DNA of 64,000 nucleotides from Leptodactylus fallax (Eukaryota; Chordata; Amphibia; Anura; Leptodactylidae). This document shows, one piece after another, positions 51,301 to 60,300 of the stretch. The translations under genes and the position numbers were made by a program. The DNA is taken from NCBI GenBank assembly GCA_947044405.1, contig CAMRHE010000028.1:6429001-6493000 (forward strand), in the 5' to 3' direction. The notes under the pieces are model-generated. The model made no database searches. It saw nothing but the letters and a program-made list of their open reading frames with translations, and was not told the origin of the DNA. Positions within the stretch are counted from its first letter, which is position 1, and every line of letters starts with the position of its first letter.

Positions 51301-54300
51301 TAATGGGGTACTGATCACATGACCCTTGGAGGCCTCTCTGTCATGTGGAAGATAAAGGGAATTCACACGGAGATGGCCAGTTAATGGGAGATAAAGACAT
51401 TTCTATTTAAGGCCACGTAGGAGCAGGGGATTAATTGGTATTCCATCGCTCGGCGCAGAGTGCCCTTCTCCATCCTCACATTTCTCATGCACAGTCCAGA
51501 TCAGCGCTCTGATTATGACAAATTGTTTTCCTCAACACAGAGAGAGACCTTTTTTTGAGCAGTTGTTTTAATTTTTTCCTTTTCGCTCCCTTGTGACATA
51601 TGTTTAGTCTTTTCCTCTCTCCTTTCCCAGTTTAATTGGAGATGCCGGCCAGTTAGGGGCAGGGGTTATTCAGGAATATTTTATGTTCTCAGATACACTT
51701 GGCACAATAGGCTGGTACCTTCGAGCAATGGAGACGTCACATTTGGAGTTACGTTTTGTAGCTAAATTGACATTAAAGCATATCATCTATAGCTGTCCGT
51801 TGACAGCTATTGTTCCTGACTCTGCCATATCCAGTTCAGCCTAGCGTGCATGTGGTCTCAATGAGGAGAGGGAAGTAAGTCACCGCCAGATACCTCTGGT
51901 GACAGCTTGATGTCCACAAGAATAAAAAAAATCAGGTGCTGAAATTCAACATGCTTGATCTTCCTTCCCCCAACTTCATCAGTAGGGAGAGTATGCCCCC
52001 CACATAAACATAACTAACATAAGATAGTCAACTGGGTTGGCCAACTTTCCTCTTATGTGTATGGGCAGGTTGTGCCATGGTACGCAGACTATTGTCCAAC
52101 ATAAAATGCTGGTCATACACATTCAATTTTCAGTCAATGGTCAGCCATGAATACTGCGAAAAATTGTTTGGATATTTAAGGCTGGTTGGTCAAAAATATC
52201 AATGTTTGACATGATCAGCCCAAAGTGGGCAATTGTCAGCCAATTTGTGTAGACTCACTGCGTTTATTTTTGTTTATTATTAAGCCATTTATGAAGAAGT
52301 TGGAGTCCGGTCAGGAGACTGAGTTGGGGTGTGGAAAAATAGAGGAGTCGGAGTCAGCAGTTTGGAATACTAACTCCACATCCCTGTTTCTAAACCTAGG
52401 TGATCCCATATCCCACCTCAGGTTAATGACTAGTAGAAGGGGAGTAGAAAGCTACCTTTTAATTGGGACCCTCTCTTAGAGCCCTCTGTGCTGAGAGCTC
52501 TTAACTGTGGAGAACCACAAGCATCCATTGAAAATCCAGTTATTCAGCACTTACCCACAAATTACAGCTGACTCTTGGAGTCCTCAGGAATGGGACCCAT
52601 TGTTCTCAGCTGGTAGTAGGACCCATTGCCTTGTTCTGTAGTCAGGTTATCCAAACTTAAACTTAAAAAAAAAAAAAAAAATACAACATATAAGACAAAA
52701 AAAATTATACCACATTCAGCTCAACTGGAGCTGGAAATAATAATAATAATGTAAAAAATAAAAAAATTCTGAAAATGACCGAATTGTGGATGAAAACTGC
52801 AGCATGGCAGATTAAAGGGGAACAATGGAAATTGTTGGCACATGCAAGTTTCACTCAATCTTATGTATCTAATGGCCAACTTTATACAGAATATTTATAT
52901 CGCATTTCCTTTTTTTTTTTTTTACCAGGAAGAATTGGAAGCGGCAAAGCAGTTTCTGTATTACGAAATGGGATACAAAGCGCGGTCTGAACAACTAACC
53001 GATCGATCCGAAATTAATTTATCACCTTCAGATATAGACAGGTAAGAGGGTCAGACATAAAACCCTTGCGGCTCCCTATTTTACTTTTTCATTTCACTTG
53101 TTGTGTACACAGATTGTAATTCCGGTGAGAATCGCTCCCAGCCGTCTTCTGCTCAATATATTTTGGATTAAATCAAAATCAATATACATTAGGCAATACG
53201 GCCGAGTAAGGAGGAGGAATCCATTGGTATGGAATACATCTATATCATAGTATCACAATATATTCTATTCTTCACAGTGGAATATCCCACAGTTAAATGA
53301 TATATGTTAGAATCAATGTCTGTAGGCTGTCGTAAAGCTACACTGATCTGTCAATGAGGCATTTTACTGTACTAATCTAATCTATGTGTGTAAATCAATG
53401 TATCTGTATTTCTATCATTGTAGTGGTGATTTATGCCTTTTTATTAAAGAAGTATTCCGACACTCCATGTGCAAAATATTTTTATTGTATTCTGACATGA
53501 TTTGTGCAAAAATCTATAAAAGATGTATTTTTGTGATAGATGATTTTTACGATAAAGGCAATTTTCCACTGGTGAAATGGTTAAAAAAATTATATAATAA
53601 TGCAACATTTATATATTCGGTTTTTAGGTCTGTATGACAGATTAATAGACGTTGATGCCTTTAATGGACACAAAATAATCCTCCTTTATGTCCAACTATC
53701 CTTCTGTAGGTATAAAAAGAGATTCCATAAATTTGATAAGGATAAGAAGGGATTCATCACCATACTGGATGTAGAACGTGTTTTGGAGGTGAGTACAGGA
53801 TGAAGTCTCATAGCTCCAGAAATATTATAAACCATCAGTTTATGAATGGACTTCCGGAATGATCCGACCACTGGTTTAGCATTGCTTCCCCATATGTTTT
53901 CCCTGCATAATAATACTCCCACCCACTTGACTATGAAGGAAAATTCAATTCCATTCACTGAAGGGAACAAAAGCAGAAACGGAGCTGCTGTTCTTTTATT
54001 CTCAAGATTGGTGGGGTCTACTTTTTTTTTTAAAAACTGCGGCACTCTTGTCCGAGGGTGGTCTCTTGTAATTTAGCTCTTCACAAATCAAGTCAATGAA
54101 ATTGAGCTACTATACAACATGGCTCCATGGACAAGGAGTGGTGTTTCTAGAGAAAAAGCGAGTTCCTTATTCTAATACTGAAGACATCTTTAAGACTGAG
54201 GTCACATGTTGCAAAGAAGTTTTTGTTTTGGATTTGTATGCGTTTTGTATCTGTATGTATTTGAAGGCACTGTTGGCTTTGGCTCGGTCATAGCAAAATC

Positions 54301-57300
54301 TTCAACAAAAATACATAATTTGCACAATGTGTGACCTCAGCCGAAGAACTCGCATTGTTTTTCTTGTAAGAAGATATAAGTATTTATTTATTAGATAAAC
54401 TTTTCTGTAATTCATGTCCACTATGCGTCATTTCCACCAATGTACCTAGGTGCTAGTTATGTTGTTCATGTTCGTTCAGCACTTCTGTCTATATCTCCTC
54501 CACTGTTGACATCCATCCTTTGTCATCCATTCTTGTTTTCGAATATTTTGTTCTTCATCTTCCAGTTTTGTCTTCACCACTCTACGATGTGTCTATCCTA
54601 TCTTCTTTCCTCCATCCGCTTTGTCTTCCACCCTTCTTTGCCAGAGTTTACCCATTTGTGAATCATCCTTGAATGTTCTCTCTTTCCTTCTTGGTGTTTT
54701 GTGATCCTTCTTCTCATATTCCTTGTTGTTCAGCTTTTTTATGTGTTAAAGCTCTTTTCATGTGGCTCGATGGTTTTTGTTCTTGGTGGAGCCATGATGG
54801 GACAGTTCAACAAATTCTGAAGCATCCCATTGATCTATAGTCATTGTATATCTGGTATTTTTGATGGTAAGGATAGTTCTATATGCTACCTTAACCTTGG
54901 TGCTGAAAACCCTACAAAATGGCAAATATACCAATGTGACCAAAGCCTGGTATGAACGATGTAGTTATTTTCTTGAGGAAACAAAGTCAACATTAAACTT
55001 CTCATGACCTGGATGATTTTGTGCCAAAAACTGTGCAATGTCAATTTCTGATGATTCCAATAACGACCAATATTTCCAACAGAATATAAATGTCCAGATG
55101 GATGCCAAAAATCTCCATGAAATCCTGAATGAAGTTGATTTAAATAAGAATGGGCAGGTTGAGCTGAATGAATTTCTACAGGTCAGTATGATTTGCAATT
55201 GTTGTAATATGTGTAATGTATACTAGATAAACCTGAAGGCGTCCATAGGATGTCGACAAAATAACCTATTACGATTTATAAGAGACGTAGATAATGAGAA
55301 TGGAGAACATTAGATTGTAGTCAACTGTACATAAAATCTAGACATAACAGTAAAACATGTCGTGAAATATTAAAAAGGATTAACTATAGATCTCCTTTTA
55401 AAGGGGTTGTCCAGGATTTAGTTTTATTATGGCCTATCCTTAGAATCGCAGAATACAACATCCATACAGTACATATTATTGGGTCGGAACCAGTTGGCTT
55501 AGGCCCCTGTATAGTGGCCAGGAGCCGGTACTGCAGCTCAGTGTCCATTGACTTTACTACAGCTCAGCTCCCATTGATTTCAGTTGATTTAACTGCACCT
55601 AGTCACTACACAGGGCACGGAGCCAAATGCTTCCAGCTCCGTGATGTGTATAGTATGGGCGTCATAAGGGACCCTGTACCACTGATTGATGCGGAGGGGA
55701 TAGGCCATAAAAAACTGAATCCTGGACAACCCCTTTAAATAGACATATAGAGATTTATGATACTAGAACAAAAGGGTCCCCCAGGAACAGCATCAGTCCT
55801 GTCCATTAGGTGTATGTGGCATTGTAGATCAACCCCATTCAAGTGAAAGAGACTGAGCAGCAGTCTGTTTCTGGGAAAAAGTAGACCCTTTTTGCAGTCT
55901 CTGAAATCCCGTTGAAATAAAAAATTCATTCTGTCTCCCAGTATCTGCGGCTAGAGGCAGGTCACTAAAGATAGATTTATCAGTAAATTCTTAAGCCCCC
56001 ATATTTTCAGATTTTCAATAAACCCTCCAATTCACAATAAATATTTCACCATAAATCCATATGGGTAAAATACTCAGTGCTCTCCTTTTTAATCTCTCTT
56101 TTCTATTTCCTCCAGTTCTCAGTTTCCACTTCATTTCTGTGAAATGGCCACCAGCTTCCCAGTCTACGGTCTTTACATTGTGCAAGGGTAGTCTTAGACT
56201 CTATTCTTGGATGGACCAGCCCACTCCAGAAGACGTGTCTCAGACTATAGAAAGCACAGTCTGCGCAGAGTAGTTTGAGAAGCTGGTGGCCATATTACAG
56301 GACTGGAGAGGGGCTGGGAATGGGAGGAACCATCTTAGAAAGTTCAAAGAGGAAGGGACCAGATACCGTATTACGTAAGATGCATAAGATATATTTCAAA
56401 GTTTATTATATTCACCTGTACTATTCATTCATGAAAAGTGGTTTTATAAATGCAGATACATTTTAACAAACTTTTAATTAAATTTCTATTGATTAGCGCT
56501 GGTACATACATACCTGGTATTGTCATGTTTGTAACAATCATTGTTACCACTGTGGGCACCTCTACCTGTATCTCTGCTTTGGTCTGTTTCTGATAGAACT
56601 TTTCAGACTCATCTGTGTTCTAATGATGTCATCACCCTTCCTCCCTTTATCCTATCATATACGATATTGGGACTTAGCAATGTTACAGTCTACGACCTCG
56701 CTTGTATTGTGTGAGGATTATCACATAAGAGGTTGCAACTGAATGAATGGATTATAGCACAGAGCAAAATCATGGAGAATCTAGTCAATGGGTTTTGGCT
56801 TTCGTTATGATATTCTACAGAAGGTTTTTCCTATACAGTAGTACCTTACATCAGTAGGATACAAAACATTCTGGATTATTATATGTTGTGTTATCAGATT
56901 AAAAAAAACATGGACATAACCATAAATATATATGTAGACAATTAAGAGTTAAACATTTTTGCAAATATAAAGAATTAAAAATTTTGCAGCATTTTAAAGA
57001 TTTCCTCTAACCATCTTAGTGGTGACATCTGTTGTCTTGATTAGTTGCCAATGGCTACGGCAATGTATGCAGGAACTTTCTATGATCTGGGACTTGCCAG
57101 AAATTCAGCCATGATTTCTATATGAAAAGATAACTCGACCACAATAAGGACATCATGGCTGGTTATCAGGAGGGACACTACATGTATGAGAAGATAACCT
57201 GACCACAATAAGGACATCATGGCTGGTTATCAGGAGGGACACTACATGTATGAGAAGATAACCTGACCACAATAAGGACATCATGGCTGGTTATCAGGAG

Positions 57301-60300
57301 AACACTACATGTATGAGAAGATAACCTGACCACAATAAGGACATCATGGCTGGTTATCAGGAGGGACACTACATGTATGAGAAGATAACCTGACCACAAT
57401 AAGGACATCATGGCTGGTTATCAGGAGGACACTACATGTATGAGAAGATAACCTGACCACAATAAGGACATCATGGCTGGTTATCAGGAGGGACACTACA
57501 TGTATGAGAAGATAACCCGACCACAATAAGGACATCATGGCTAGTTATCAGGAGGACACTACATGTATGAGAAGATAACCTGACCACAATAAGGACATCA
57601 TGGCTGGTTATCAGGAGGGACACTACATGTATGAGAAGATAACCTGACCCCAATAAGGACATCATGGCTGGTTATCAGGAGGACATTACATGTATGAGAA
57701 GATAACCTGACCACAATAAGGACATCATGGCTGGTTATCAGGAGGACACTACATGTATGAGAAGATAACCTGACCACAATAAGGACATCATGGCTGGTTA
57801 TCAGGAGGGACACTACATGTATGAGAAGATAACCTGACCACAATAAGGACATCATGGCTGGTTATCAGGAGGACACTACATGTATGAGAAGATAACCTGA
57901 CCACAATAAGGACATCATGGCTGGGTTTCTGGCAAGTCCAAGAAAATAGAAAGTTCCTGCACTCATACTCGTATACATTGGCAACTGATCAGGACAAACA
58001 GACTGTCACCACTAAAATAGTTAGAGGAAATCTTTAAAATGGTGCAAAATTTTAAAATTCTTTATATTTGCAAAAATGTTTAACTTTTTTAATTGTCACA
58101 TATTTAAATATGGTTATGTTCCTGGGAAAATCCCTTTAATCTGAGTGAGGATTGGCTGACCATTGGGTAGTACTGGAGAACCCATGGCCAGAGCACTATT
58201 AGAGCACTCCTCCTCTCCAAGAATTTTAGTGTATACTGGATATAATGGTTGGTAAATGACTCATGACCTGTAATGCCAAACACACATATCACTCTTAGCC
58301 TGCCTTTGGAGGAGAGCAGAAATACATGTAGCCTAACAGGTGGGTGTGCAGACCAGTTAATATGTTACTACTTTTTTGCCCAGTGGTCTCTGGATTAGTT
58401 ATCTACACTTTTAAGATTTTAAAAAAATATTTCACATTTGAAATTAGAACATTTCATTTATTTAAAAAAAAGTGTAACAAATATCAGGAAGCCCTTAACG
58501 TTTTAATATTTTATCATATAGTTTCGTGTAAAATCCATAATATTTGAAAATCCTATCTGGTCCAGTTCATGCCAAATTTTAACAATTGGCATTGGAAATG
58601 GTTGGACAAAAATATATGGCACAACTCAAAATGGGCGCAAATAAAAGTAACTCATCTCATATACATGTAGATTTGACCTGTGTAACATTGATTGGTGGGA
58701 TTGACCCGTCACAAGATCCACTGCTGTGGGGCGAAAAACTGAATGAGGCTCAGCGCTCCTTCACCTTGTTGACCGCTCAGTCCCATTTTCATAGTAATGA
58801 TATATCCTAGTTATACGCCAGTTGGAAAACACCTTTTAACACAACTTGAAGAATCTACCCTAAAATTCTATAATCCAGAAAACCACATTCTGCCACTTGA
58901 CTCCCCTAGTGGTTTGGAAACTGCTCTGCATGCCAAATTATTTTAGTCCTCCTGTAATAATTTTACGCCTCCAAAAGATAAAAATATCAGTAGTGAGAGA
59001 TTTATCTAAAAATACATTTATTTTTTTAGTTTTTTGGTTTTTATTACAGTTTTCCATTTTTGTTTTTTGCTTTATTTTTTGTATTCTTTTTGGTTTCCTG
59101 GAGAGAAGCAAATTTGTGAACACACAGATGTGATCTGGCTGGATGATTGTAGAGTTTATTTTTGAGTTTATTTTTGTAAAGTCTTTCTTACTCGGGCAGG
59201 TATTTCAGCCGCCTGCCAGTTTTTTCCTGAGCCAAGGCGATGATGAATGCGGAACATGAGATAAATTAATGCTAGGGATTTTGGTCAATGTCAGCCCTTT
59301 CTTCCTGATGTCAAGTTAAACAAACAAGATCAAGGCAAAGGAAATGGTAATTGTCTCTCTCGAGATGAGCCGCAGATAAGAGCATTGTTGAATCTAAATG
59401 CAGAAAATTTTCAGCAGCAGTGTCCAGCATCACAAAAAAAGAATAATTATTCCTTAATACATTTATCACCACTTCAATCAGATTAAATGCATATTCTATT
59501 AACCATTGACAACAATGAATTGTTCCTTTGAAATTATACTGGAAACATTTTTATTCCCTATTTGACAGGAAGGCCATACAGAGGATCGGTTGTATATAGA
59601 ATTGCTTTTATATCTTCCGGGAAAACTTGGCTGTCATCTTGAGCCCAATGTGGAGATTGTAATTGCGAGGAAGATAAAGTAGACAATAATTCATTTTCAT
59701 GATTTTAGTTGAGGCCGTAGGGAATCGGTATTGAGCTGGAGAATTCCGATTACAAACACACAGGTGAACGCTTGCAAGTCACCACCGTTTAAGACTTTAC
59801 TAATCTGCTCAACTGAAATTGATAACTAGTTTCATGCATCATTTACAGCCTTGCCAGGCCGAGCCGCCATTGAGTTTCCGACCAGAGAAACATTTCATTC
59901 CGCCAGCAAAACACGCAACATTAGTCGAAAGAATAGTCAACTTTTTTCCCAGCAGATAAAATGTGTCATCTTAATAACTGCGGTGGAGCAAAGCCATTTA
60001 TCTTCTGTGTTGTAAATATTAACCCCGTTCCTGACTACCTGAAAACATCACTTATGTGGTTGATTGGGTTCAGGAATCTGATGTCCACATTTATCTAGTA
60101 GAGGAACGCTCGATCAACAAAGATATAAAGCAGGCAGAACAGGCGGGCTCTGATCCTCCTGAGCCCCAGCGCAAAATCTGTCATAGGGCGGATGCTACTT
60201 TGCCCCACTTATACTGGTGTGTTCCTATGTGGTAGAGAAGCCCCAATGTACTGACATAGCTACGTCCTTAGGGAAGACCTTGACAAGTTGCAGTCCTGAA

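Noticed and set aside
57217..57855. Minus-strand open frames repeating every 127 bp
   Set aside because: They are the reverse complement of the 63/64-bp minisatellite, with the same peptide repeated. No start context or domain.
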